Assembly: GCA_037126765.1 (NCBI GenBank)
Contig: JBBCBC010000008.1
Coordinates: 1,798,001-1,862,000 of the forward strand
Source of the DNA: Stenogyne calaminthoides
Taxonomy: Eukaryota; Streptophyta; Magnoliopsida; Lamiales; Lamiaceae
DNA length: 64,000 nucleotides
Direction of reading: 5' to 3'
Shown here: positions 12,020-24,590 of the stretch, piece after piece
Layout of the letters: every line of letters begins with the position of its first letter
Position numbering within the stretch: position 1 is the first letter of the stretch
The notes under the pieces: model-generated
Databases searched by the model: none
Told to the model about the DNA's origin: nothing
Seen by the model: only the letters and a program-made list of their open reading frames with translations
Translations under genes and position numbers: made by a program

Positions 12020-12480
12020 GCGAGTGGGCGTAGAATTTGGTTGTCAGAACCACTTATAAATCTTGTGTGCATTTACTGCTTTGATTAAGCTGTTTTACAC
12101 TGTCATGTTCAACTAAATTAAAGGCTGCATCGTATTCTAAGTTAAGATCTAGAACTGCGCGAAACTTACGATCGTCGGTTGACACTTTGGTCATTGGTTA
12201 AAAAAAAGCGACTTTGGAATCTAATTTGATAAAAGCGGTTTTTCTGCGGGTAAAATTTAGATTCCTCACAATCGATTAAGCGATAGATCTAGTGTCTGCG
12301 CCCGGTGATTAGTAAGTTGGATATCGATCTGGCCCGGATTCAAATACCCTCTGATCGAATTTGCTAGCTTTCTCACACGATCTGCACAAAAAGTTTTTGA
12401 AGTCTATTCACCCCTCCCTCTAGACTTACGCCCTCCATAAACGTTCGGAACCTACCCCGTCCATTAAGGTGTTTGATCAA
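12020..12480. repeat. Right flank of the Copia insertion, probable older LTR end
   Basis: Reads like the R-U5 part of a plant SIRE-type Copia LTR: an 'accacttataaatcttgtg' start, then T-rich sequence, and near 12405-12425 the 'ctattcacccctccctctaga' wording common at the ends of such LTRs. Together with 1979-2902 it suggests nested insertion. No coding motif is visible. Confidence 0.4.
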
Positions 12481-15400
12481 CCTTGAAAAGTCGATTTGAA
12501 GAGATCTCGATTTTAAATTTTAATTTACGAATATCAATTCATATCTTGACACCAAAATCTCCTTTTAGAGGATAAGCAATTAAATTATGGTTTAGATCTT
12601 CAACCAATGAATCTCCAAATGGCGGTGTGGTTTTGGACCAGCGAGAATCTGTAATTATCAAGAATAATAATAAGTGATTAAGATATTTATTACTATAATT
12701 TTGGTTTGAGGAGAAGAGATATGTTTATGAGACGCGTTTATATTTTATTAATTTATTTACTATGTGTGTGAATTGGGTGTATAAGATCGACTCAAAGGGA
12801 CCGCGGAATCGATGTACACGGAGATGAAGCGTTAATGAAGAAAAAAGGAGCATCGATGGGCTTATTGGGAAGTAGACCAACTTGTGAGACCAAAATATAA
12901 TGTGTTTGGTTTGGTGTAATCAAATATAAATTCATATTTGTATGATGAATTATCACATTAATTTTTTTTGTTTCGTTGGCATTAATTTATTCTTTTTTAA
13001 AGCATTAGGATTATGTTAATATTAACGTGTTACTCTCTTTTTGTTTTACATTAGCATTAGAGTTACTATTTATAGTGTAATATCATTCTTCAAATATCTT
13101 AGTATTGCCTTTCGTGTTGGCGCCGGTCATTATTGTCATCAAATATTTTGAATGTTAAAATATTATTTTAAAACTAATATAATATTTAAATTTTATATTA
13201 ACATCTTGTTATATTATTTATATTCATAATAATGTGTTTTAAAGCGAAATTTTATATTGAACCCCTTAAATTCACCAAAATCATTATAATTCTACCTTAC
13301 TCTTCCAAAATAAAATTACTCTTATTTTCCCCCTCCTCAAGGCATCATCAACTTCCCCACTTTTCTCCAAGTCAAAAGAACTTTCTTGCACTTTGATTCT
13401 TATCGAAACAAAATATTTGCTAAAATTTTAAAAAGTCTTCCACCTTCGTTCGGCTACAAAATAAAAAGCATAACAATATGTTCGGTGAGCCATCTTAATG
13501 GTTGTTTGACGAACTTCGTCGCCATTAGTGACCCGTTCGACCAAAGCGTCATGCGTGATTTCATGATCGCTCAACCACTTAGGACCGAATACAACTTTTA
13601 CGACTATTTTTAAAATTTTGCACAGCGGTTAAGGCCTCAATGGCTCACCTCTATTCGGTACTTAATTGTGAATTACGATCGATTAGCACTGTTGGGCCCA
13701 AAATTCAAAGTTTATGCAAAAAAAACCGATCGATGGGTAAAAAAAAAAAACATTGGATAAACTTACATTGATGATCTCCGTTGAATTTTTCATTTCATAA
13801 CATTAATAATTGCAATAAAATATTGAATCAAAAAGGTTGCAAGGGTTTATGGCGAAGAATTTTAAGAAATAAATATTCTTAGGGTTTATGATTTATGGAT
13901 GAATGATATACATAAAGTCTAACTTTTTATCTATTTATATGAGGTTATTAGGGTCATTTTGTGTATATCTATTTTGTCTTAAAAATTATGGGGTGTAAAT
14001 GGGGGATTATGGGATTTCTTTAATGGCTCCATAATTTTATTCATATGATTGATTTGTTAAAGAAAATATTTTGCAAAGAAGAGTTAATATTCTTAGCTTT
14101 ATTGTAAATTTTTTTTTTTTTTTTAGGTTAATATTAAAAAATATCACCGTTAAAGATTTTTATCAATTATAACATATTTTTCTTTGCAATTCGAGACATC
14201 ACATTTTTAAGTTATATTACCGAAACATCATCAATTTTTGATAATAATTAGCGATTTGGTATCAAGTTGACATAAATGTCACGTGTGGATGTCAAGATTG
14301 GTGAATAAAGTGATTTTTTAATAAAAATATTTAAGAAAAAATATATCTAAAAAAAAAATTTAATATTAAATAATTTGGAGCTGCAATTTGGTGGCCAATT
14401 TAGCGTTCTTCTTTTATGTTTTTGGGAGAAATAATAAGAGTTTATTTTTTGTCATGATAAATTTGGGGGTTCTATTCCTAAATTTAAAAAACATTTTTTT
14501 CGATATTGTTTTCTTAAGAAAAACAAATTAGAAAAAATGAAAAAACATTTTATTCTTCAATCACACACGTCCTACATATACATTTTTTTATAAAGAAACT
14601 CAAAGATCCACATTATTTAATTGTTGCGGAAAATTAGTAAATCACTTCAAATTACAAAATTTTAAAAAGGCGATATCTTGAGTTGCAAAAAAAAAAAAAA
14701 AAATGATATGTAAATTGATAAAACCCTAAGAGTGGTGATTTTTTTTAAAACTAGCCCTATTTTTTGTTTTCTTTTTTTACATTTGTCGTGTTAATGCTAT
14801 GATGTATCTATAACAAAGTTCAAATATTGATGTAATATTTATATTCATGATAAAAATATCGATTAATTTTTAAAACACAGTATAATTTTGACATATATTT
14901 TACTAAATTAAATTTAAGAAATTTACATAAAGAACTTATATCAATATCTTGTTATAATATAAAAATTCACAAAAATATATATTCGTTATATAAGATGTCT
15001 CATATTTTCATATTAAGCATTAATTTGGCAACCAGTAGGCTCATTATAAAGTGTTTGAAAATATAATAATTCATTTATGTATAATAATACAAATAATTTA
15101 TATTGTAATAATCATATATGAAAAGGACTTTAACAAAAATAAAACATCATGAAAATGTTATGATAATTGAATATTTATTATTACAAAATTATATATTCCT
15201 AAAACTTCATGAAAAACTACGTTTTTCGTGATACTACATTCACAATGATCATCATGACACAATAGGATCTTCAAATCATATAGGCTTGTTGCTATCAAAT
15301 TAAGCACGAAAATCACATAAATACAAGTAATTATGACACCCAATCAAAGCGTAATGAATGTAAACGTCCGGGACGTCGAGTTCATTGGCGTTTCAAATTA

Positions 15401-17373
15401 GATTGTAATGGGACGTTACATGATGACGTTATGTGTCATTAGTGGTGAAGACATTTCAAAACGAAAATAATTTTAATGAATGACATGAATTGTCATTATG
15501 AGCTCGAATTAAATCACAATTATGTCTCCCACATTATGGACGTACCTATAAATAGGTTGCATGCATTATTTCATTTTGAATGTTGAAAAAACGAGAAATC
15601 GGTCGAACGAGAAAGTATTTCCAAAGTACATGCATTCATGCTCATTTTGCATATTCTTATAGAGTGCAATCCAATTTTCACGCGTTTTTTCGGTTGGAGC
15701 TTTTATATGTTGTGGTGCTACTTGTATAAAAGGCGAATCGTTTTTACCTTTTAACATTAAGTCAAACCGTAAGCACTTGCGAGGCGTATTTATTTTTCTT
15801 GAGCAAATGATATATCCAACTTATTTTTTTCAGGTGTTTACTTTCTTGTACTTTTGTTTATTTACATCAACATTCTAAGCCATTTTTTGTGCTAAAATAT
15901 TCCAACAGATTAAGTGGATCTAGTATTCTTGAATTAACTTCAATTTGAGTTTTTTAAATCAAGCCTTGAAGTATTTCCGTGGTTACTCGGCCGCCTACTC
16001 CCCTATATTTAATTCAAGATAACTCCATTTATTGATTGGGGAAAGGTCTTTATCAAAAACGTTTACATCATTGATCATACCAATTACATGATTGTAGAGA
16101 TAAATTAACAAGCTAAAAAATGATGTACGTAACTTGCAGATATTAGATTTGCCACCTATTTCAGTGTCTGCTATCTAATTATATATGGAACAAGCTCTAT
16201 GTATAAAACACAAGAAATGGTTGGCATAACCATGTGAATATAGAATTTTTAGATGAATTTGAAGAATTCGTCGAATTTCAACTAATCATCATGCTTAGAT
16301 GAATAAGGAAAAGAATAATTGACATTATAAATTATAATAAATGAATATGTTATAACAAATTATATCTTATTGTTGAAGCCAAATTGTAACAGCTGGTGAA
16401 TTCACTTCACACCAAATTATTATGAGTGGTCTTTTTTCTTTTTTCTTTTTGGCGAGACTGATAATTGGTATAATTGGCGATTAAAAAAAGAAAAAAAAGA
16501 AGAAGATACTATACACGTAGTAAGTGTATTGATAATACTTAATTCGGAGAGTTTATAACCTAATTAATGAACTAAGGGTACAATAATGTATTTTGAGATA
16601 TTATCAATTGATGAATATTGATGACACAGCCACCCATATATAAAATTAAGTTTATTTTTTGTATAAAAATTAAATTAAATTTCCTTTTAAATCATTTTTT
16701 GGCTCCGTCGTTTATATTCCACATGTTTTTGCTTTCCAGTCTTGAGGTTAAAACTCTATATATATTCCAAGTTCACTATAAATTAAATAATCAAAAATAT
16801 AATTTTCTTAAATTTCCACCAATTTTCCTGTACTTTATTATTTCTTCATTGTCGTCTTCAGAAACGTGCATATTGGTTTCGAAGAAAATGATAAAATTGG
16901 GCCTATCAAATGGACATCACACGACAAAATAAATGTTTAAAATTCCACTATTTTTGTTTGTGCTTGGAATCGGAATCTTCCTTAGGTGGGCATAAATTGA
17001 CATTATATTTGGAATTTTGCGGTTATCCATATATAAAATCATTTTAATAATTAATATTCCAAATGCATGCATCACTCCCACACTTGCCATCACCTTCCAA
17101 GAACATTCCCCCCATGTGCTTCTTTCTTATTGGCTCCCCGTGATTTCAAAGAGCTTTTTATTTTAAATAATATTGAAATTATTTTGATAATCTTATTAGT
17201 TATATTATACTAATAATATTTCTAAACTGTATATTGTTTTTTTTATATAAATGCTGCATTATATAATGTAAATAAATACGTTTGCTTAAGTGACGGGATT
17301 TGATGAATTTTACTAGGAACGAGCGTGCATATTCTTTTTTTAAGAGTTGAATGCATTTTTTTAATCATATATA
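12481..17373. other. AT-rich intergenic DNA without a recognised gene
   Basis: About 4.9 kb of AT-rich sequence with long A and T runs (for example near 14105 and 14685). The short open frames (13386-13613, 15158-15343, 15566-15757, 16618-16932) have no recognisable domain and no neighbouring splice partners. A stretch around 15360-15910 has a TATAAATA box and LTR-like wording and may be an LTR remnant, but no boundaries could be set. Confidence 0.6.
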
Positions 17374-17717
17374 TCTGGAGAAAAAAAGTTTTTTGATCGT
17401 AATTTTTTATAATCCGATTTTGATTAAAAAATTTAATCTATCCGATTTTTCTCCATAACTTTTGTATTTATCGATTTTGGTTCTTATTTAAGCTAAAAGC
17501 GGCGTCGTTTTCAATCAAAATTAGAGGATTCGGATCGGGCGTGTGACAAAAATGGCCATTTTTTATCGAAAACGACGTCGTTTTAGTTAAATATGACGAA
17601 AATTGACAAACACAAAAGTTATGGGACCAAAATTGGATAGTTAAATTTTTTGGGATCAAAATTGGATTACAGAAAAATTATGGGACCAAAAAAAAATTCT
17701 CTCTGGAGAAAAAAAGT
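17374..17717. mobile_element. Foldback (long inverted repeat) element, Mutator-MITE-like
   Basis: Two arms of about 130 bases (roughly 17390-17518 and 17566-17701) are inverted copies of each other with moderate divergence, separated by about 45 bases. Both arms carry repeated 'ttttggtccca'-type wording and the word 'acgacgtcgtttt' at the inner ends. The element is bracketed by an identical 16-base direct repeat, TCTGGAGAAAAAAAGT (17374-17389 and 17702-17717). Long terminal inverted repeats with a long target duplication suggest a non-coding Mutator-like MITE. The repeat is longer than the usual 9-11 bases, which may be chance extension by the A run. Confidence 0.65.
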
Positions 17718-18032
17718 ATATCTAAATCAATACGTATACGGTATACTAGTTTTTTTTTAAATCACTCAATTTGGTGAAATATGTTTGTTGTAATGTAAAT
17801 CCATCGTGTTGGTTGGGTTGGGTATACTATTGCTTGAAACTGAATAATAAAACCACCATTCTATTTCAAATCTGAAATCAATACATAATACTAAATAGAA
17901 ACATTTATAATAGATCGTTATATTTTATTCGTAATATACCACAAAATACATTATTTTACCTTCTCTAGATTAAAACACAGGAATTCATAAAATAGAAAAT
18001 TAACATTGTCACTTCTAAACCCGTTCCTATAA

Positions 18033-18691
18033 TCTATATATATATAAAAGCAGAAACCGCCGAAAATCTTTGGAATAAATATGTATGGAATAAATATTAA
18101 AAAATTATAATGGATTGAGAAAAATCTTTGAAAAAAAATATGTAGAATATTTTCACAAACACTATTGTTAAATTGAGAACATATCTTTGGAATATGGGAA
18201 AAATCTTATGAATAGATATGTATGAAATAAATATTAATAGATTATAACGGATTTGAAAAACTTTTTTGAAAAAAATATGTAGAATATTTTATTTTAAATT
18301 TAATCTCAACCCTGCATTTAAATATATATTTTTCTAAAATAAAGAATCTCAACCTTATATGTTAAATTCTAAGTTCCATAATTTGAATTTTATAAGCATT
18401 ATTTATGAGCTAAGTATTATTGCGCTAAAAAAAAAATTGTGCGAAAGAAAAAATTGTCTCTAATTTCAACAATGATATAGAAAGTTCAAATTAAAAAAAG
18501 ATACATTGATCAAAGTCAAGATTGAGAAAGATTAGTTGATACGGATTTATTTCTCTTATCTCTATTCCCTACAAACCTAAACTTTTATTTGAATTTTTCA
18601 GCATCAACAAATATTTTTATTTTATATTAACTTTAATTTTTTTGAGAAATTAATACATTACAACCGTGCATCGCACGGGTTCAAATACTAG
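18033..18691 (+). mobile_element. Non-autonomous Helitron
   Basis: Begins with TC (TCTATATATATATAAAAG) and ends with CTAG. The CTAG is preceded by a perfect 6-base-pair hairpin (CCGTGC, loop ATC, GCACGG, 18664-18678) with nine bases between the hairpin and the CTAG. The base before is A and the base after is T, so it sits in an AT dinucleotide without a target duplication. All these are the defining structural marks of Helitrons. At 659 bp it encodes no Rep/helicase. Inside, a block near 18064-18160 is partly repeated near 18200-18300. Confidence 0.92.
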
Positions 18692-19756
18692 TAATTGAAA
18701 AATAATAGTACTGCTTTTTTGTTGGGGCAAATTTTTTGTATACATAGTTCATGTGACGTGGCTTTTGGAACAATATCACTTATTTTCACTAAATAATATT
18801 AGTCATTTTTTTTCATTAAACAATATTAACTAGTTAATATAAAAAGTTTTCACTGAATAATATTAATTATTTTCATTAAATAATATTTACTGTGCAACTA
18901 TTGTACGATGCATTATCGCAAATGTTACCATTATTTTATAATATAAAATATTAGTTTACACAACCTTACTTTAGGGATGACAATGGGCGGTATTTATCTT
19001 AGAAGACTCAAAACCCGTCCCCATTTTTCACTAGGATGGGGGCCGACTAGTTCTTGGGGTCAGAAAGGTATGTGGTCGACTCATTCTTAACTAATTTTTA
19101 TTGCCACAATAAAAAAATATAATAATATTTTAAATATTTCACATAAAATTTAAATTGAATTGAAAAAAATAAATATATAATATTATAAATGTATTTATCA
19201 TTTTATTTTTACTTATAAAATATGTTTATACAAATAAAAATTTATAGTTTAAATGTCATATTATATTATATATTATGTTTTATCAATATATATTAGCAAA
19301 AACTACTTATAAAATTAAATTATTTATATTTATACTATACATACTAATAAATAATAATAAAATTATATATACAAAGTATTATTTATATTACAATTTAAAT
19401 AGTATATAAATAAATCAGAACAAAGGTCTATTAGAATTAGGAAAAAGTGATCTCTAAACTATCCTTCGGCATCAAAATCATGGGGCAGGGCGACCCAAAT
19501 AGCGTGGATCCAAGACGAGTCGAATTACCATGGAAAATTAAAACGTAAATTGAAAAAAAAATCAGATACGATTCAAACTTCTGGTGTAGAGTGTACCTAC
19601 AGACCCATGAGTCTGGCAGTACACATAAAATGGAGTTGCCAATCACACACCACTCCCAACCAACTACTATAAAACGGCCAATGATAGTGTCGTTTCCAAG
19701 TAAAAAAACGACCTAAACACAAATTCCCAAACACCATTTTTCCCCAAATCCAATTG
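18692..19756. other. Intergenic DNA and 5' region of the phosphatase gene
   Basis: Very AT-rich, with diverged repeats of an 'aataatatta' motif (18780-18900). From about 19440 the base composition becomes less extreme, which fits a promoter and 5' untranslated region for the gene starting at 19757. No separate gene is supported; the 70-codon minus frame at 19437-19646 looks accidental. Confidence 0.55.
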
Positions 19757-21586
19757 ATGGATCATTCATCCGATTCCGATGGCTGTGCCTCCTCCAATCA
19801 GCCGCAATTCCACCAAAACGTAATCGTTATGCGCCACGGCGACAGGCTGGACAACGTCGTGCCTCGCTGGGCGGCCACGGCACCGCGCCCCTGGGACCCG
19901 CCGCTCGCCGACGACGGCAGGATCCGGGCATTCGGCACCGGCGACAAGTTCAGAAAGCTGCTCGATTTTCCGATCCACCGGGTTTTCGTTTCCCCTTTCC
20001 TAAGGTGCCTCGAGACCGCCGCCGAGGTCGTCACCGCCTTGTGCGCCGTTGATAGAAAATCTGATGATCCGAATGACTTGACTTCCAAAGGCGTTGTTAT
20101 GGATCCTTCCAAAATCAAGGTTAGTTTTTTATTTATGCATGAAATTAGTTTTTGTTTTTGCATTTTTGGAGTGTGTGTGCTCTCTTTATGATGGTGATTT
20201 GTGATTTTATTTATCTCTCATTAATGTTGAAGGAGTGTGGATAATCTGGTTTACAGTATTGTTTCACATAGAGTAGTTGCTAATTGTTGAGTAGATTCTG
20301 CCATAATGAAAAACAAGTAAAGATACCTTTAAGATGAAAATTACTGAATTTTAAGCACACCAACTAGCTTAAATAAGATAATGAAGTTTCAGATGATATC
20401 TAGATTTTCTTGTCGTTAGCTATTTTGATTGATGGAACTGTTTAACGGTTTGAGCCCAGAGAAATGCTCTGCAATATGTGACTCCAAATTTACTTTTCTT
20501 CTATATTGGTAAAGTAACTAGAAATTTCGTTTTGAGCAGTAGAAAACTATTGTTGTATTTCAATAACCAAAAAAGTCAAATTTCTACTGTTATGACCTAG
20601 CGTTGGTCAGAATCAAACAAATCAAAACAAACATGATATTGACATGGCACAGTGATTAAGTGGAGAAATCTCCTCTAACAACAAGAAGAGTAAAAGACCA
20701 TGAAAGATCCTTTCCAAAAAAAAAAAAAAGACCATGAAAGAAGAAGATCAATTCACGTGGGTCAAAACAAACATTTATTCTCTGTGGCTCTGATCTTTCG
20801 CATCATTCTGGACATCCTTATTTCTTCTTAAGATGCAATAAAAGTGGAAAAGGTAGGAGGAGAGTGTTGTGTGCAATTATAAGTTGTATAATCTAAATTG
20901 TTGCTTGTAATTTCCAGGTCTCGATTGAATATGGGTTGTCTGAGATGATGAATTCTTTAGCTATACGAGATAGTGTAGCTCCTAAAGATGGGATTTTTAG
21001 TTTTGATATCTCTAAGTGTAAATCTGTATTACCAGCTGGAACTGTCAATAATGCTGAGATGGTCTATAAGGAGGTAATTTAATTTAAACCTTTTATACAT
21101 GTATATGTGAATTGATTTTTTCCTATGCTATAAGTTGGCGTCACATGTGAATGTAGCTGCCAAGATGGCAAGAGACAGCTGAAGGTGCTAGGGCTAGATA
21201 TCTCGAGGTGATCCAAACTCTTGCCAACAAATATCCTTCTGAGAACTTGTTGCTAGTGACACACGGTAAGCACGCTAGATGCCAATTAAAAAATAACGTG
21301 TTTGATAATTTTCATAATGCATAATACTATAATCATTTTGCTTATTTCTCATCAATATGTTATTTACCATCATATTTGCTTCCAGGGGAAGGAGTTGGAT
21401 GTGCTGTTTCCAAAAAGCTTTGAAAACGTTATCGTAGCTGAAGCTGAGTATTGTGCATATGCAGTCTTGCGGAGATCCATAGTTTTAAGTGACAAACAGT
21501 CATTTACTGCTGATGACTTTGTTGGATCAATAAAAGGCCTATTTGGTATCCAGTTACTCAAAGCACCTTATGATTCCACTGCTTAA
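19757..21586 (+). CDS. Histidine phosphatase (phosphoglycerate-mutase-like) family protein, frame broken in last exon
   Basis: Four exons: 19757-20119, 20918-21073, 21157-21265 and 21386-21586, all with GT-AG borders and consistent phase. The protein has the family's catalytic RHG motif (MRHGDRLD, His27), and its second catalytic histidine lies in LLVTHGEG (His209). This is the plant branch usually labelled phosphoglycerate mutase family and related to animal UBASH3/TULA phosphatases; the true substrate is unknown. As assembled, the frame hits TGA at 21421-21423 after 221 residues. The conserved continuation (VIVAEAEYCAY onward, to the stop at 21584-21586) lies in the next frame. The run of five A at 21412-21416 would keep frame with four, giving about 275 residues. 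Start chosen at the ATG 26 codons before the RHG histidine. It is tail-to-tail with the DUO1-like gene. Confidence 0.85.
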
Positions 21587-21955
21587 AGCTCCATGTATAT
21601 TACCACCTTGTCCTCCACTTTCGTTTTTTGTATTCTTGGCATTTGTGAATGCTGCATCTTTTTATGACAGCCCGTGATTTGATATTGAAACAGTTTTTAT
21701 GCACGTCTGTTCCATTATTGTCTTGAAAAATTGCATAAGCATAGCATATGTTAAATCCAAAGTTTCATCTAATGTGAATTCATTTAAAGTTCAGCAAATG
21801 ATATGAAATGCTTGCTTGTGCAAAGACATCTTTTCATACGGAGAAAATTAACATAGTTTTAATACCTAGACTAGAGTACAGAAGAATAAAAAATAAGTAC
21901 AGAAGCCATGAAGTCAGAAAAAATCAACTATCAGATGGCTGAAATGTTGATCCAC

Positions 21956-23584
21956 TCATAACCATTGAGACGGGCTAGGAAGTGGTTCGATATGATCAAA
22001 TATATTGATTGGTGGGAGATCATACATCAAACGATCATACATCGAACTATCAAAGTCCACTGTATCGTGTCTTTCTTCTCTTGTAGAAATTTGACAGCTT
22101 CCTGGAGCTCCAAACGGGCGACACAATAGGAGCTTGTTCAGTGCGAATACAGATCCATCATAGCGCTGAAAGTCATCAAGAAAGTTAGGATCTTAGATGT
22201 TTAACATTGAAGTCCGGGCTTTCTATCAGCAGAGGGAAGTCTGGTATAAGTTTCGCGGAATCTGGGGAAGGGAAAGGTGGTTGTTGCTCAGGCAACGGCA
22301 TCTTCTCCAGCGGCGTAGAGAGTTGAGTGGAATAGCATCATAAATGAGTGAGCTTTGGGTACATCAAGTCCCAAAAGGGCAGCATTTTGTCATCAATATG
22401 AGACGATGAGCTGAATTGTGAGTTTGGTAGTGATGGCTTCTGCGTCGATGAACGCAGGTTGGGTGCCTGTGATAAATTGAATGTCATTTTGTTTTTTATT
22501 TAAATGGGAATTTGCAGTGAAAGATTCGACGCGGATTTTTACCTGTAGAGGGGTGGGGATTTGGTTGAAATTGTTGCGTTGTTTGGTGGATGATGATGGT
22601 GCGGAAATGTGGAGAATCCTAGCGAGTCTCTTCTGCCTACTGCTCCAGAAATTCTTGACGTCGTTGTCTGTTCTTCCGGGTAAATATGTCGCGATTTTCG
22701 CCCATTTGTTACCAAATTGTGCTTGCAGATCTATCACTGATCTTTCCTCTTCTGCTGAGAATTTCACACCACTGCATCACGAGAGAAACAGAGTATGTGA
22801 TGTACAAATCGCATCAAAATCTCACAAGTTAATTCTTTTTTTAAAATAATCTCATAAATTACTACATTTCAATCAAAACTTAATAAATAAAATGAAGCTT
22901 GATATTGAAATAAAAATCTCATAAATTAGTACAACTCTGCATCAAAATCACTTAAATAAATGAAGCCTGATACTTTACTTAAAAATCTGAGTAGAGTCCT
23001 CTGTCAAATATGATCCAAATTCCAGAATCATCAAACTCAAAACACAAGAAAAGATTTTCCCAGTAGAGTCACTGTTAAATTTGACTTCAGGGTCCATAAA
23101 CAGGGCAAAAAAGAAGGCATTTTTACCATACCCATAAAACACAATTTAGGGCCAATTTCAAAGAATCAGAACACCAGAAAAAGCCCATCGTTCAAAAAAT
23201 CTCAAATGTTCCACATTACAAGCAATTGCACATACAGTTATCCCCAAAACAGATTTATCTTTCTCTCACAAACACACACAGATAAGAACAGGGCTTTTAT
23301 GAAACTCAGGAAATCACATAGACGCATTAAGTAATGCAATGCTAATGCTAATGGTAGTAAATGACTTACGTCTTCAACTCGGGTCGGAGTTTGTTGACCC
23401 ATCGGAGGCGGCATGATTTTCCGGTGCGGAGTAAGAGGCCATTGGATCGAATGGAGCTCCAGTCACGTGGCCCGTTTTTCCTCACGTGCTTTATCAGCAC
23501 TTCATCTTCTTCAACTTTCCATGGCCCTTTCTTCAATTCCCCCATTTCGTCATACTGCACCGTCTTCTTCATCCTTTCCCTCAT
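21956..23584 (-). CDS. DUO1: DUO1-like R2R3-MYB transcription factor, last exon disrupted
   Basis: Three exons on the minus strand: 23584-23370, 22771-22543 and 22466-21956, with introns of 598 and 76 bases. The two MYB repeats are complete: KKGPW to NKLRPEL (R2) and KFSAEEER to WSSRQKRLARIL (R3). The phrases PRDWSSIRS and RTGKSCRLRWVNKLRP, and a lysine-bearing link (KTGVKFSA), are typical of DUO1, the germline MYB that drives sperm-cell division and differentiation in pollen. The end of exon 3 carries the conserved acidic-hydrophobic tail NIFDHIEPLPSP before the stop at 21958-21956. Between them the frame is broken: an in-frame TGA at 22340-22338, and a one-base shift near 22193 that separates SPDFNVKHL from the downstream frame. 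Two candidate starts exist (23584 or 23572). If these breaks are assembly errors the gene is a normal DUO1; if real it would lack its activation tail. Confidence 0.88.
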
Positions 23585-23825
23585 TCTTCTGCAAATCTCT
23601 GTTTCTCTCTCTCTCGTGATGAAATTTGAAAAAAAAAAAAAATGGCAGTGTGAAAGAAGTTGAGTGAATTCAATGTGTGATTGCGCATGCATTGATTGTG
23701 GACTTCATTTTCTGAATTTGTGCCTACTTCTTAATCTGCAGATTTTTTAATGGAATGATTCGTCTTATTTGTCTTCTCAATTGAAAATTATAAGTGAAAT
23801 CAGATTTCTGGTGCGTGTTTGTGTG

Positions 23826-23864
23826 TGAGAGAGAGGGAGAGCGAGAGCGAGAGCGAGTGGGGAG
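23826..23864. repeat. GA-rich microsatellite upstream of the DUO1-like gene
   Basis: A GA/GAGC-rich run about 240-280 bases upstream of the MYB start codon. Such runs are common in plant core-promoter regions and 5' leaders. No function can be inferred. Confidence 0.7.
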
Positions 23865-23884
23865 TGACGGTTGAGACGGTAATT

Positions 23885-24590
23885 GCCACTATCTGGCATT
23901 TGCCCACGAAATATCCCGCTTTCCCTGAATCTCTATCATTTAAAATTAGGCCCATTAGTTCTGGACTGGGCTAAAAGCCCACTTTCGTTAGGCCCATTAA
24001 TCTGCATAATATACAGAGAAAGCTTAGAGAAAATGGAATTTAATCTGCAACAGGAAAACACAATTGAGGTTAATGGATTTTTCAAAATTAAAAAATTAGT
24101 AGAGGTTATAATGGTCATTTTCTAAAAATGAACTTCCGGTTGGCGTTTAGAGTATTTATTTTGGAGGATATAAGAGCAAACATTTTTTAATAACAAAGGA
24201 TTCTAGTAAATATGCAACTTGTAAAGAATAATGGTTAATGATTAGATTACAAATATCTCCTTAACATGATTTTTTGTTACATGAATTATACCTATTGAGA
24301 AGTGTATTTGTAAAAGAATAATTGATTTGTGAATAAATACCTAATAGGCTAATAATGAGATTATTAAGCCAAAAGGCCCATAAAACTCTTAGGAAAAAGG
24401 CCTCTGGCTTCTTGCAGGCCTAGCCCATTAACAATAATTAGATATACCCCCTTACCCTAATGAAGTGATAATAAAAATAAAAATAATTTTTTTTAAGGGA
24501 TATAAATAAATTGTTTGTCTTCACTACTTTGACCTAAAAAAAGTTTGTTTAGTATTTAGTCATCTATTCCGTCAATTAAAAAGTATTTAT
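23885..24590. other. Intergenic DNA upstream of the DUO1-like gene
   Basis: AT-rich, with short open frames that have no recognisable content. The repeated word 'aggcccat(t)a' (about 23947, 23990, 24375 and 24420) resembles the GGCCCA promoter element often found near plant housekeeping genes, but spacing and orientation do not tie it to a gene. Confidence 0.4.

Noticed and set aside
15360..15910. LTR-like stretch with TATAAATAGG
   Set aside because: No terminal boundaries, primer site or partner copy in the window.
19437..19646. 69-codon minus-strand open frame upstream of the phosphatase gene
   Set aside because: Lies in the promoter/leader region, with no domain and no conserved neighbours.
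22101..22114. Word TTTGGAGCTCC in DUO1 exon 3 (minus strand), like half of a miR159 target site
   Set aside because: DUO1 is a reported miR159 target in Arabidopsis, but only about nine bases match here, on the side pairing with the miRNA 3' end. The seed-pairing half does not match, and the word is a self-complementary GAGCTC that can arise by chance.
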